A DNA stretch of 64,000 nucleotides from Halieaceae bacterium UBA5044 (GCA_002416125.1 DIBU01000011.1:62001-126000); one strand, 5' to 3'. Shown: positions 27,201 to 35,654, numbered from the stretch's first letter. Numbers and translations are program-made. The notes: generated by a model from the letters alone, not told the origin.

Positions 27201-27416
27201 CCGGTGATGATGACCTCGGCGACCATCATACTCGGCCTGCTGCCCATCATGTTGGGCAGCGGCACGGGCACGGAAATCATGCAGCGTATCGCAGCGCCGC
27301 TGGTGGGGGGCATGGCGAGTGCCGTGGTGCTGACGCTGTTGGTATTGCCGACGGTGTATCTGCTCTGGCGGCGCCGGGGCCTGCCGCACCGCGCTGAGGG
27401 CACAGGGGGCGAGTGA
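24279..27416 (+). CDS. cusA: Copper/silver RND efflux permease (CusA-like)
   Basis: A 1045-residue heavy-metal RND pump. Landmarks: RFFVLLSTLVLVAAGAWSL at TM1, AIPDLSDVQVIIKTRYPGQAP, the TM4 relay AIAIGAMIDGAIVMIENMHKH with the acidic residue of the heavy-metal class, GSEFIPDLDEGDLMYMPTTYPG, and late TM segments GVAVEIGVIMLVYLD and RRIRPVMMTSATIILGLLPIM. The CusB partner implies Cu(I)/Ag(I) export from the periplasm or cytoplasm through CusC. The glutaredoxin-MauE fusion gene follows after a 53-base gap. Confidence 0.92.
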   Translation: MIASIIRWSVYNRFFVLLSTLVLVAAGAWSLRNTPVDAIPDLSDVQVIIKTRYPGQAPQVVQDQVTYPLTTAMLAVPGAETVRGFSFFGDSYVYVIFDEDTDLYWARSRVLEYLSQVAPTLPDGARPQLGPDATGVGWVYVYALVDRSGRHDISELRSLQDWFLKYELQTVPGVAEVATLGGMVKQYQVRVSPEKLRAYGIPLSLVQTAIQRGNQEIGASVVEMAEAEYMVRATGYIASVEDLAEIPLGLDANGTPLRLRDIADIQLGPQMRRGIAELNGEGEVVGGIVVMRYGENARQTIEQVKARLEQLQAGLPEGVEVVTVYDRSALIERAVDNLWRKLLEEFLVVALVCMAFLFHVRSSLVAIISLPVGILAAFSVMHWQGLNANIMSLGGIAIAIGAMIDGAIVMIENMHKHMERTPLTEQNRWRIVADSAAEVGPALFFTLLIITVSFLPVFTLEAQEGRMFAPLAFTKTYAMAASAALAITLVPVLMGYFIRGKVLAEDRNPINRLLTAGYLRVLQVALRYPARTLCLAALVTAVGFWPAGKIGSEFIPDLDEGDLMYMPTTYPGLSIGKARELLQQTDRLIATVPEVKSVFGKIGRAETATDPAPLTMIETFVQLHPKSMWREGMTTDKLKQELDALVKLPGLTNAWVMPIKTRIDMLATGIKTPVGIKVAGPDLRQIERIGERLEQVLQDVPGTASVYSERVAGGRYIKVDIQRASAARYGLNIADVQQVVATAIGGANVTQTIEGLERYPVNLRYPEDYRDSPEQLALLPIVTPGGQHIALGDVAKVYIEEGPPAIKSENARLNGWTFVDIEGVDVGSYVERARGVVAERVELPPGYSITWSGQYEYMLRAKAKLTYVVPLTLGIIVVLLYLNFRSVAEVVMILGTLPLALVGSIWLMYLLGYNFSVAVGVGFIALAGVAVEIGVIMLVYLDQAWRRLLQDSGGQPTSTQLVEAVLSGAGRRIRPVMMTSATIILGLLPIMLGSGTGTEIMQRIAAPLVGGMASAVVLTLLVLPTVYLLWRRRGLPHRAEGTGGE

Positions 27417-27469
27417 GGCGTGCAGCGTCTACACTGTTCAACAACGCAGCAAGCGAGAGGAGGTCGCTC

Positions 27470-28201
27470 ATGACAAAACAGGCAACGCTATACCGCATGG
27501 AAACGGCGGAGCACATCTGTCCCTTCGGGCTGAAATCGCGGGACCTGCTCCGGCGCGAGGGCTTCGCGCTGGACGATCGCGTGCTCAGCTCGCGACAGGA
27601 AGCCGATATCTTCAAGCGCGAGCACGGCGTGGACACCACGCCCCAGGTGTTTATCGAGGGTGAGCAGATCGGGGGTTACGAGGCGCTGCGGGCGCACTTG
27701 GGCCTTGACCAGGAGGGCGATTCCGGCACCACCTACAAGCCCGTCATCGCCATCTTCGGGGCCTCCGCGCTGGCTGCCCTGGCGCTGGCCTGGAGCGGTG
27801 GCGCGCTGAACCTGTCGGCTGCGGTGTCGACGTTCATCGGCTTGAGCATGGTGGTGCTGGCGATCCAGAAACTGCAGGACCTTACGGCCTTTTCCAACCA
27901 GTTCGTGACCTACGACCTGCTCGCCATGCGCCACGTACGCTACGCCTATGTCTACCCCTTCGCGGAGGCCTACGCGGGTATCGGCATGCTGGCCGGCGCA
28001 GCGCCCTGGGCATTCGCACCGGTTGCGCTCTTTATCGGCTCTGTCGGGGCGGTCTCGGTGTTCAAGGCCGTGTATATCGACCGGCGTGAACTGAAGTGCG
28101 CCTGTGTGGGTGGCGACAGCCAGGTGCCGCTGGGGTTTGTTTCCCTCACTGAGAATCTGATCATGATTCTGGCGGGGGGCTGGATGCTCACAGCCGCCTA
28201 A
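27470..28201 (+). CDS. Glutaredoxin-like domain fused to a MauE/DoxX-like membrane domain
   Basis: A 243-residue fusion with a strong ribosome-binding site (GAGGAGG). Residues 1-80 are a monothiol glutaredoxin domain with active site ICPFG and the glutathione/cis-Pro segment TTPQVFIEGEQIGGYEAL. Residues from about 90 to the end contain four hydrophobic segments in a MauE-like arrangement, finishing with LKCACVGGDSQVPLGF, the cysteine pair seen in methylamine-utilisation (MauE-type) redox membrane proteins. A role in thiol exchange across the membrane for the copper system is an inference from its position directly after cusA. Confidence 0.78.
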   Translation: MTKQATLYRMETAEHICPFGLKSRDLLRREGFALDDRVLSSRQEADIFKREHGVDTTPQVFIEGEQIGGYEALRAHLGLDQEGDSGTTYKPVIAIFGASALAALALAWSGGALNLSAAVSTFIGLSMVVLAIQKLQDLTAFSNQFVTYDLLAMRHVRYAYVYPFAEAYAGIGMLAGAAPWAFAPVALFIGSVGAVSVFKAVYIDRRELKCACVGGDSQVPLGFVSLTENLIMILAGGWMLTAA

Positions 28202-28225
28202 GCCCTCGCAACCCGGTACCTGCCC

Positions 28226-28451
28226 GTGGCCCAGTTTCTTGAACCGATTCACACGCCGGGTTCGATTTCACCGCGGGAGCCTGTATACATCGACGACGTG
28301 CAGATTCGCGGTTTCTGGATCACCCACTACAACTTCTGGGCCGGTGTTTGCAACGATGCCGTGGTGGACCGTCAGCCAAACCTGGATGACCAGGGTTATG
28401 ACACCGTGGGGCTATGTGAATGCAATCAAGCGGGATCGTCTGGCAACCTGA
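28226..28451 (+). pseudogene. Possible small frameshifted gene
   Basis: From the GTG at 28226 one frame reads AQFLEPIHTPGSISPREPVY, then VQIRGFWITHYNFWAG; from about 28345 the +1 frame continues more protein-like, VFATMPWWTVSQTWMTRV and PWGYVNAIKRD, ending at 28451. Joined, they give about 75 residues with an aromatic, partly hydrophobic C-terminus; neither frame alone looks natural over its full length. I do not recognise the family. Its end overlaps the convergent PQQ dehydrogenase gene by about 26 bases. Confidence 0.3.
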
Positions 28452-30771
28452 AGGCGATCAGGTAGTCACCACGCCCCATGGCGTCATTCAGACCGCCGAC
28501 CGCGACGACCACGTACTGTTTGTCATCCGGCCCAATATAGCTCATGGGAGTAGATTGCGACCCTACGGGCAGTGCCCCCCGCCAGAGCTCTTCGCCGTCG
28601 ACCGACGAAAATGCGCGCAGATAGTAGTCCTGCGTTCCCGAATAGAAGGTGAGGCCACTCGCGGTGGATATGGGGCCGCCCACCAGCGGCATGCCCACAG
28701 GCATTCGCCAACCGGTACGTATACCGAACGGCCCGGTTTCCTCAATAGTCCCCACCGGGCGCTGCCAGAGTATTGAGCGCTGGTTCAGGTCAATGGCGGT
28801 TATGGTGCCGTAGGGCGGCTCTTGGCAGGGTACACCGACAAACGAAAAGAAGTTGGAACGCATTGCCGCGAAGGGTGCGCCATCCTGCGGTGCAAGGCCG
28901 TCGTGTGGTCCAACCACCTCCACCCCGAGGCTGTCGGCAACTTCGCGTGGAAGCAGTTGTAGAAGGTGTGCAATGCGGGTGTCGTTGACGATCAACAGAC
29001 CACGGGTCTCGTCTATCGTCCCCGTCCCCCAGTTCATGCCGCCGAAGTAGCCCGGCCAGATTAGCGTGCCCTGTTCCGACATGGGCGTGAAGTCGCCCTT
29101 GTAAAGGGCCTGACGGAAACGGATGCGGCAGTAGAGCTGGTCCAGCGGAGTGGCACCCCACATGCGCGCCTCAGTAAGCGCTTCAGCACCGATGACCGGC
29201 ATCTCCACGGAATAGGGCTGAACCGGTGACATGAAGTCGGGTTCCACACCGCCATCGGTAGGCACGGGAATATCTTCAACTCTGGCGATCGGCGTGCCGT
29301 CGCGACGATCGAGCATGAAAATCTGCCCACGCTTGGTCAGTTGCACCAGGGCAGGAATCGTTCCTCCACGGCCGTCGTCTACGTCGTAGAGCATTGGTTG
29401 CGAGGCGAGATCATAGTCCCATATATCGCGGTAGGTCGTCTGGAAGCTCCACGCAACCTTGCCGGAGCGTACGTCGATCGCAACCACTGATGAGTTCCAG
29501 TCGTGTGCCGCGTTGATGCGCGCGCTGCCATAGAAATCCGGTTGTGCGTTCCCTGTGGGCAGGTAAACCAGCCCCAATGCCTCGTCGAACGCCGGGGTTG
29601 TCCACACGTTGGGCGTGCCGGGGGTATAGGTCGTTCCCTCTGGCGGCAGGGATTCAATGTCGGGATTGCCTATGTCCCAGGCCCAGACGACTTCACCGCT
29701 GCGCCCGTCGAATGCCCTCACGACGCCGGAGGGTTCATCCAGCGCCATGCCGTCCCAAACCCAGCCGCCGATGATGATCTGGTCGCCCATGACGGTGGGA
29801 GCAGCAGTCGGGAAGTAGTAGCCGGCTTTCACGTCACCCATGTTGCGAGTGAGGTCGACCGTGCCCCCGTTGCCAAAGCTTGTGCACAGTTCCCCGGTCT
29901 TTGCATCCAGTTGAATCAGGCGCGCATCGATGGAGCTCAGAACGATGCGGCGTGCACACGCACTTTCCCGGGTCGGTTCGGAGGCCGTCTCAGCAACGTT
30001 CAACGGAGTTGGTTCATAGTAGGTGACACCCCGGCAGCGCTGCCATAATGGTGAACTGGCTTGGGGGTCGAAGCGCCAGATTTGCGTGCCGCTAATCGCG
30101 TCAACCGCGCTGACGATATTGTTGGGTGAGCAGTGGTACACCAGGCCGTCAACGTAGAGTGGTGTGTTCTGGTCCTGTCCGGTGCCGGCGGGCGCATCGC
30201 CGTACTGAAAAGTCCAGGCGACCCCCAGTTGATGTACGTTTCCGGGTGTAATTTCACCGGCGGTGGTGAAGCGAGTTCCGCTGGGTGTTCGGCCATAGTG
30301 TTTCCAGTCTGTGCTTTTGTCCGCCGGAAGCGTCGACGCGTTCGCCACTGCTGCCGACGGCGCGTTGACAATGACGCCCTGTGGCGTCGCCATGGCCCAG
30401 AAAAAAGCGACTACGGTCAATGTCAGTGCGCCGGCTACGGCGAATGAGCTGCGCCCGCCGCGGCCGTCAAGCAGTGATGGAGCAACAATGGCCGCGAGCA
30501 CCCCAAGCACCGACAGTGCAACGATGCGGGGGACCAGAGGCCAAACCTCTGTTCCTGCTTCCCACACAGCCCAGATACAGGTTCCAGCGTAGATTCCGGC
30601 AAACAGCCAGATGCCCGTGGGGCTTCCTCGCCAATACAGGAGTGCAGAACACAACAGTCCCGCACCTGCAATCGCGTAATACGGTGAACCTCCGAGACCG
30701 GCGAGCCATATGCCTGGCACGAGCATCAGCAGGCCGAAGGCCCCCAAAAGCGCCGCAAAAAGTTTGGTCAT
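28426..30771 (-). CDS. Membrane-bound PQQ-dependent dehydrogenase, glucose/quinate/shikimate family
   Basis: A 781-residue protein from the ATG at 30771 (GGAGGTG upstream). Five hydrophobic segments in the first about 145 residues anchor it; an eight-bladed propeller domain follows, with ITPGNVHQLGVAWTFQYGD, DAISGTQIWRFDPQA, IDARLIQLDAKTGELCTSFGNGG, RSGKVAWSFQTTYRDIWDYD and GTIDETRGLLIVNDTR. Members oxidise aldoses or polyols in the periplasm and pass electrons to ubiquinone. The exact sugar cannot be deduced; glucose (Gcd) is the commonest. No pqq biosynthesis genes are in the window. It is divergent from the SolA-like oxidase. Confidence 0.88.
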   Translation of the reverse strand: MTKLFAALLGAFGLLMLVPGIWLAGLGGSPYYAIAGAGLLCSALLYWRGSPTGIWLFAGIYAGTCIWAVWEAGTEVWPLVPRIVALSVLGVLAAIVAPSLLDGRGGRSSFAVAGALTLTVVAFFWAMATPQGVIVNAPSAAVANASTLPADKSTDWKHYGRTPSGTRFTTAGEITPGNVHQLGVAWTFQYGDAPAGTGQDQNTPLYVDGLVYHCSPNNIVSAVDAISGTQIWRFDPQASSPLWQRCRGVTYYEPTPLNVAETASEPTRESACARRIVLSSIDARLIQLDAKTGELCTSFGNGGTVDLTRNMGDVKAGYYFPTAAPTVMGDQIIIGGWVWDGMALDEPSGVVRAFDGRSGEVVWAWDIGNPDIESLPPEGTTYTPGTPNVWTTPAFDEALGLVYLPTGNAQPDFYGSARINAAHDWNSSVVAIDVRSGKVAWSFQTTYRDIWDYDLASQPMLYDVDDGRGGTIPALVQLTKRGQIFMLDRRDGTPIARVEDIPVPTDGGVEPDFMSPVQPYSVEMPVIGAEALTEARMWGATPLDQLYCRIRFRQALYKGDFTPMSEQGTLIWPGYFGGMNWGTGTIDETRGLLIVNDTRIAHLLQLLPREVADSLGVEVVGPHDGLAPQDGAPFAAMRSNFFSFVGVPCQEPPYGTITAIDLNQRSILWQRPVGTIEETGPFGIRTGWRMPVGMPLVGGPISTASGLTFYSGTQDYYLRAFSSVDGEELWRGALPVGSQSTPMSYIGPDDKQYVVVAVGGLNDAMGRGDYLIAFRLPDDPA

Positions 30772-31001
30772 CCCGCCACCTCCATGATCGACGAATTTGT
30801 TTATTCTCAACTGCGCGCAGACGTCATTGTCATACAGGCGGCCACAACGGCGTGAACATAAGCGATAATTCACGGGGACGTGTGTCTGGTGCCGGTACGC
30901 GTACACGCCCCGGCGCTTGTCCGTCCTGGTTGTTACGTTGCCGAAAACCAGGTCGTATTCAACCCGGTTTTTCGCAAAGCTGCACAGTTTGGAGGTGGCA
31001 T

Positions 31002-32093
31002 TTGCATCACTACGACCTTATTGTCCTGGGCACCGGTGGTGTGGGCAGCGCTGCGCTGTATCACGCCGCGCGGCGGGGGCTGCGATGTCTCGGGTTGGAC
31101 CGTTTTCCGCCCGCACACGACCGCGGCAGTTCGCACGGCGAGTCGCGTATTATTCGTCAGTCGTATTTCGAGCACCCCAGCTATGTGCCCATGCTCAAGC
31201 GCAGCTATGCGTTGTGGGACCAGTTGGATCCCAGCTTGCTGGTGCGCAGTGGGGTGGTGTATTTCGGTCCGACCGGTGGCCAGATCATTGACGGCGTACT
31301 GGCGTCGGCGCGGCAACACGATCTGGGCGTGGATCTGCTTGCGGAGAATGCGTTGCCCCATTTCAGGGCGCCAGCCGGTTTTACAGCGCTCTTCGAAGCC
31401 GATGCAGGTTGGCTGCCGGTGGAACAGTGCGTGCTTGCCCATCTCGATCAGGCTGTTGCGGCGGGCGCCGAGCATCGCTGGGGAGAGGCCGTGGTTGACT
31501 GGCTGGCCGTTGACTCGGGGGTGGAGGTGGTCACCGAATGCGGTCGTTACAGTGCCGGTGCACTGGTCGTCGCCGGCGGGGCCTGGAGCGCCCGATTGCT
31601 GCAGTCACTCGCGCTGCCACTGACGGTGCATCGCAAGCATCTGCACTGGTTCCGCTGCGAAGACAGCCGCTATCAGAGCGGCTTCTTCTTCGACCTCCCG
31701 CAGGGCCAGTTCTATGGCTTCCCCGCAGCAGGCGGGCGTTTGAAGGTAGCCGAGCACACCGGCGGGGAGCCTGTGAGCGACCCCCTCAGCGCAAGCCGTG
31801 AGCCGAGCGCACTGGATAGCCAGCGGATCGAGGCGTTCGTTCGCGAGCATCTGCCCGGCGTCCTGGATGAGCGTCTGCATCATCAGACCTGCTTCTACAC
31901 GCGCACGCCGGACGAACACTTTATCGTTGATCGTTACCCGGGCAGGCGCAATGTGGCGTTTGCCGCTGGCCTGTCGGGCCACGGCTTCAAGTTTGCGTCG
32001 GTATTGGGCGAAACGCTCGTGGACCTGGCAACCGGAGAGACCCCCGCTGCGGACTGCGCGTTTCTGGGATTGTCACGTTTCCAGCAGCCATAA
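31002..32093 (+). CDS. SolA/monomeric sarcosine oxidase-like FAD-dependent oxidase
   Basis: A 363-residue flavoenzyme. The start is TTG at 31002, supported by GGAGGTGG four bases upstream; the family beginning YDLIVLGTGGVGSAALYHAA with the FAD dinucleotide-binding glycines follows at once. RGSSHGESRIIRQSYFEHP is the covalent-flavin family signature, and Cys297 in TCFYTRTPDEHFIVDRYPG is the expected flavin-linking cysteine of MSOX/SolA. Such enzymes oxidise N-methyl amino acids such as sarcosine or N-methyltryptophan, releasing formaldehyde and hydrogen peroxide. The physiological substrate is not determined. Confidence 0.87.
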   Translation: MHHYDLIVLGTGGVGSAALYHAARRGLRCLGLDRFPPAHDRGSSHGESRIIRQSYFEHPSYVPMLKRSYALWDQLDPSLLVRSGVVYFGPTGGQIIDGVLASARQHDLGVDLLAENALPHFRAPAGFTALFEADAGWLPVEQCVLAHLDQAVAAGAEHRWGEAVVDWLAVDSGVEVVTECGRYSAGALVVAGGAWSARLLQSLALPLTVHRKHLHWFRCEDSRYQSGFFFDLPQGQFYGFPAAGGRLKVAEHTGGEPVSDPLSASREPSALDSQRIEAFVREHLPGVLDERLHHQTCFYTRTPDEHFIVDRYPGRRNVAFAAGLSGHGFKFASVLGETLVDLATGETPAADCAFLGLSRFQQP

Positions 32094-32173
32094 ATCGGGG
32101 CCGCGCGTGCACCTGAAGGGTGTCGGGCGGCGCGCTACTGCGGGGATGTTCTGAACCGTCGTGTTCGGGAAGA

Positions 32174-32260
32174 TGGTGCCCAGGAGAGGACTTGAACCTC
32201 CACGCCCTTTCGAGCACTAGCACCTGAAGCTAGCGTGTCTACCAATTTCACCACCTGGGC
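32174..32260 (-). tRNA. tRNA-Leu (anticodon CAG)
   Basis: Read on the minus strand: acceptor stem GCCCAGG/CCTGGGC, D-arm with GGTAGACACG, anticodon stem CTAGC/GCTAG around loop TTCAGGT (anticodon CAG), a long variable arm as in type II tRNAs, T-arm GGTTCAAGTCC, discriminator A and an encoded CCA (32174-32176). It is 87 nt long. The leucine tRNA before rnr is a conserved feature of this region in related gammaproteobacteria. Confidence 0.95.
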
Positions 32261-32295
32261 ATCGTGCAATCGCGGTGGATTACCCGAGGGCGCGC

Positions 32296-32324
32296 ACTTT
32301 ACTTTTCCGCAGCAGCTTTGTCAA
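32296..32324 (-). promoter_or_regulatory. Sigma-70 promoter of tRNA-Leu
   Basis: On the minus strand, a perfect -35 TTGACA (32324-32319) and a -10 TAAAGT (32301-32296) are separated by exactly 17 bases. A GC-rich discriminator (GCGCGCCC) follows, as in stable-RNA promoters under stringent control. The tRNA 5' end lies about 36 bases downstream of the -10 box. Confidence 0.8.
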
Positions 32325-32392
32325 TCCTCGCGTATACTGTTGCCAATTAAAATTCAGACAACGTCAAAATACGACAGGAAGCCCCTTTACCT

Positions 32393-34804
32393 ATGGCCAA
32401 AAAAGGCAAGATTGCCGACCCCCACGCCGAGCGCGAAGCCGCACGCTACGACAACCCCATCCCCAGCCGCGAAGTCATACTCGACCTGCTCACAGCAGCG
32501 GATAAACCGCTCAGCCATGCGCACATCGCCCGTGAACTCGACCTGCATGAAGAAGAGCAGGTGGAAGCCCTGCGCAAGCGGCTCCGCGCCATGGAGCGCG
32601 ATGGACAGCTGATGGTCAATCGCCGCGGTGCCTACGGCCTGGTGGACAAGCTGAACCTGCTGCGCTGCCGTGTGCAGGGACACCGTGACGGCTATGGCTT
32701 TGCCGTGCCGCTGGACGAAGGCGATGACGTCTACCTCAGTTCCCGCCAGATGCAGTTTGTGTTCGATGGCGATGAAGTGCTGGTGGGCATTATCGGGCTG
32801 GATCGCCGCGGGCGCCCGGAAGGACGGGTGGTGGAGGTGTTGCATCGCGGCACCTCGCGCATTGTCGGCCGCTACGAAGAAGAGAGCGGTATCGGTTTTG
32901 TGGTGCCGGACAACAGCCGCGTCAATCATCGCATTCTGATTCCACCGAAGCTCAAGGGGGGTGCGAAGTCGGGTCAGATCGTGACCGCGGAGATTACCGA
33001 CTACCCCACCCGCAACCTGGGTGCCAAGGGGCAGGTCGTCGAGGTACTCGGCGACCACCTGGACCCGGGGCTGGAAATCGATGTCGCCATCCGCTCCCAC
33101 GGCATTCCCCACGAGTGGCCGGAGGCCGTGCTGCGTGAGGCGGGCTCACTGGAGGAGGAGCCACGGGAAGAGGACAAGAAGCATCGCGCCGATTTGCGCG
33201 ACCTGGGCTTCGTCACCATCGACGGTGAAGATGCCCGCGACTTCGACGATGCGGTGTACTGCGAGAAGCGCTTGCGCGGCTGGCGCCTCTGGGTGGCCAT
33301 TGCCGATGTATCGCATTATGTGCGCCCGGGGTCTGCACTGGACGAAGAGGCGGCCTTGCGCGGCAACTCGGTGTATTTCCCGGAGCAGGTGGTGCCCATG
33401 TTGCCGGAGGCGCTGTCCAACGGCCTGTGCTCGCTGAAGCCACAGGTCGACCGGCTCGCCATGGTGTGTGAAATGGAACTGAGCGGCGCCGGCAAACTGA
33501 CCGGCTATCGCTTTTTCGAGGCGGTTATCCACTCGCAGGCGCGGCTCACCTACACCCAGGTCGGCGAAGCGCTGGAGGCCGGTAGCCACCCGCAGATCGA
33601 CAAGGCGCGGCTCAAGGATCTGAAGCGCCTGCAGTCTCTGTACAAGGTGCTGCGCAAGGCGCGGGATGTGCGCGGGGCCATTGATTTCGAAACCACGGAG
33701 ACCCGCATTCTGTTCAACGAGCAGCGCAAGATCGACGCCATTGTGCCGGTCGTGCGCAACGATGCCCACAAGCTGATCGAGGAGTGCATGCTCTGCGCCA
33801 ACGTGGCGGCAGCCCGGTTTTACGAGGAACACAAGCTCCCGGTGCTGTACCGTGTGCATGAAGGCCCCACGCCGGAAAAACTGGAGAACCTGCGCGCCTT
33901 TCTCGGCGAACTGGGGCTGGAACTGCGCGGTGGTGAGAAGCCCACGCCGGCGCACTACGGTGAGTTGCTCGACGCAGTGCAGGGGCGCGATGACGTCAAC
34001 GTGATCCAGACCATGCTGCTGCGCTCCCTGCGTCAGGCTGTCTACACGCCGGAGAACGAAGGCCACTTCGGCCTGCATTACCCCGCCTATGCGCACTTCA
34101 CCTCACCCATACGGCGTTATGCCGACCTGCTGGTGCACCGGGGCATCCGCCATATTATCCGCTCCAAGGTGCGCACCAAAACCGTGCAGCGCCAGCGCGG
34201 TGCGCCGGAAATTGCGCGCGAGGCCATTTTCCCGTATACCGAGCGCGATATGGTCGCCCAGGGCCTGCACTGTTCCATGACCGAGCGGCGTGCGGACGAT
34301 GCCACCCGTGATGTGGAATCCTGGCTCAAATGTGAGTTCCTGCAGGAGCATGTCGGCGACGAGTTCGATGGCGTCATTGCCGCAGTCACCTCGTTTGGGC
34401 TGTTTGTCGAACTGCAGCCGATCTATATAGAAGGCCTGGTGCATATCAGCGCGCTGCCCGGCGACTACTACAGTTTCGATGCCGCCAAGCAGCGACTGGT
34501 GGGAGAGCGCAGTGGTCGCAGCTATCGGCTTGGCGGCCGGGTGCGGGTGCAGGTGGCGCGGGTGGACCTCGATGACAAGAAGATTGATCTGGAACTGATC
34601 GACGCGCCCTCGGCCACCAAGAGCAAGGCCGGTAAATCGCGCAAGCGCAAGGGGGAGGCCACGACGCCGTCTGCCGGCGCGGCGCGCAAAAAAGCCGGTG
34701 ATGCAAAGCCCAGGGCGGCTGCCAAGTCGAAGGCAGGCAGCGGCAAGGGTGCTGCCGATGGCAGCGCCAGGCCCGCGGGCAAATCCCGGCGCCGCAGGCG
34801 CTGA
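32393..34804 (+). CDS. rnr: Ribonuclease R
   Basis: An 803-residue 3'-5' exoribonuclease that degrades structured RNA. Order of domains: an N-terminal winged helix (about 20-90), cold-shock/OB domains (about 85-235), the RNB catalytic domain with the metal-binding cluster TIDGEDARDFDDAVY near residue 285 and YAHFTSPIRRYADLLVHRGIRH near 570, an S1 domain (about 640-725, FDGVIAAVTSFGLFVEL), and a Lys/Ala/Arg-rich tail of about 75 residues. The rlmB gene starts 6 bases after its stop, the usual pair. Confidence 0.96.
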   Translation: MAKKGKIADPHAEREAARYDNPIPSREVILDLLTAADKPLSHAHIARELDLHEEEQVEALRKRLRAMERDGQLMVNRRGAYGLVDKLNLLRCRVQGHRDGYGFAVPLDEGDDVYLSSRQMQFVFDGDEVLVGIIGLDRRGRPEGRVVEVLHRGTSRIVGRYEEESGIGFVVPDNSRVNHRILIPPKLKGGAKSGQIVTAEITDYPTRNLGAKGQVVEVLGDHLDPGLEIDVAIRSHGIPHEWPEAVLREAGSLEEEPREEDKKHRADLRDLGFVTIDGEDARDFDDAVYCEKRLRGWRLWVAIADVSHYVRPGSALDEEAALRGNSVYFPEQVVPMLPEALSNGLCSLKPQVDRLAMVCEMELSGAGKLTGYRFFEAVIHSQARLTYTQVGEALEAGSHPQIDKARLKDLKRLQSLYKVLRKARDVRGAIDFETTETRILFNEQRKIDAIVPVVRNDAHKLIEECMLCANVAAARFYEEHKLPVLYRVHEGPTPEKLENLRAFLGELGLELRGGEKPTPAHYGELLDAVQGRDDVNVIQTMLLRSLRQAVYTPENEGHFGLHYPAYAHFTSPIRRYADLLVHRGIRHIIRSKVRTKTVQRQRGAPEIAREAIFPYTERDMVAQGLHCSMTERRADDATRDVESWLKCEFLQEHVGDEFDGVIAAVTSFGLFVELQPIYIEGLVHISALPGDYYSFDAAKQRLVGERSGRSYRLGGRVRVQVARVDLDDKKIDLELIDAPSATKSKAGKSRKRKGEATTPSAGAARKKAGDAKPRAAAKSKAGSGKGAADGSARPAGKSRRRRR

Positions 34805-34810
34805 TCAGCC

Positions 34811-35575
34811 ATGCAGTATCTGTTCGGCATTCACGCCGTAGACGGTCTGCTGCGGCGCAAGCCCGAGTCAATCCGCGAGCTCGCGTTACAGCAGGGCCGC
34901 TCGGACAAGCGCATTGCCGCGCTGGAGACCCTGGCGCGCAACCAGGGGGTTGCTGTGGTGCGCGAACCCCGTGCGGTGCTGGATCAGCGGGTGGCTGGCC
35001 GTCACCAGGGCGCTGTCGCAACCCTCGCGCCGACGGCGGCCGAGACGGCGGGTGACAACCTGCTGGATGAAGTGGCGCTGCTGCAGCGGGTGGATGACAG
35101 TCCCCACCCCGTGCTCCTGCTGGTGCTGGACGGGGTGACAGACCCGCACAATCTGGGTGCCTGTCTGCGCAGCGCCGATGCCGCCGGGGTGGATGCGGTG
35201 ATTGTGCCGAAGGACAAGTCCGCCGACCTCGGCCCGACGGTCAGCAAGGTGGCCTGCGGCGCCGCGGAAGTGGTGCCGTTTGCCCGCGTGACCAATATTG
35301 CCCGCACACTGGAGGCCCTGAAGGCGCGCGGTGTATGGATCTACGGTACCGCCGGAGAGGCGGAGGCCACGCTCTACGAAACGGACCTGCGGGGCTCCGT
35401 GGCCCTGGTCATGGGCGCCGAGGGCGATGGCATGCGCCGCCTGACCCGGGAGCTGTGCGATTACCTGATCAAGCTGCCGATGACGGGGACCGTGAGCAGC
35501 CTCAACGTCTCGGTGGCGACCGGTATCTGCCTGTTCGAGGTGGTGCGCCAGCGCCGCGGCGCGGGGGCTTCCTGA
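34811..35575 (+). CDS. rlmB: 23S rRNA (guanosine-2'-O)-methyltransferase RlmB
   Basis: A 254-residue SPOUT methyltransferase that modifies G2251 in the peptidyl-transferase P-loop of 23S rRNA. The N-terminal substrate-binding domain begins YLFGIHAVDGLL; the C-terminal knotted domain has the three motifs LDGVTDPHNLGACLRSADAAG, VALVMGAEGDGMRRL and KLPMTGTVSSLNVSVATGI. Length and position after rnr are typical. Confidence 0.95.
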   Translation: MQYLFGIHAVDGLLRRKPESIRELALQQGRSDKRIAALETLARNQGVAVVREPRAVLDQRVAGRHQGAVATLAPTAAETAGDNLLDEVALLQRVDDSPHPVLLLVLDGVTDPHNLGACLRSADAAGVDAVIVPKDKSADLGPTVSKVACGAAEVVPFARVTNIARTLEALKARGVWIYGTAGEAEATLYETDLRGSVALVMGAEGDGMRRLTRELCDYLIKLPMTGTVSSLNVSVATGICLFEVVRQRRGAGAS

Positions 35576-35579
35576 GCGC

Positions 35580-35608
35580 TTGCGGTAGGCAAACAATGTC
35601 TATACAAT
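35580..35608 (+). promoter_or_regulatory. Sigma-70 promoter for rpsF-rpsR operon
   Basis: A -35 TTGCGG (35580-35585) and a -10 TACAAT (35603-35608) are separated by 17 bases, just downstream of rlmB. It would give a leader of about 85 nt before rpsF that carries the S6:S18 motif. Confidence 0.65.
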
Positions 35609-35654
35609 CCGCGGCCTGAATTTTGCCCGGCTGTTTTGGCAGCCGATTCTCCTT

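Noticed and set aside
32174..32260. tRNA-Leu as the attachment site of an integrated island covering 3.6-32.1 kb
   Set aside because: No copy of the tRNA 3' end is found near purA, and there is no integrase or phage gene in the block.
32318..32338. Sigma-70 promoter for rnr using TATACT at 32333-32338
   Set aside because: No acceptable -35 box lies 16-18 bases upstream; the TTGTCA present is only 9 bases away and belongs to the opposing tRNA promoter.
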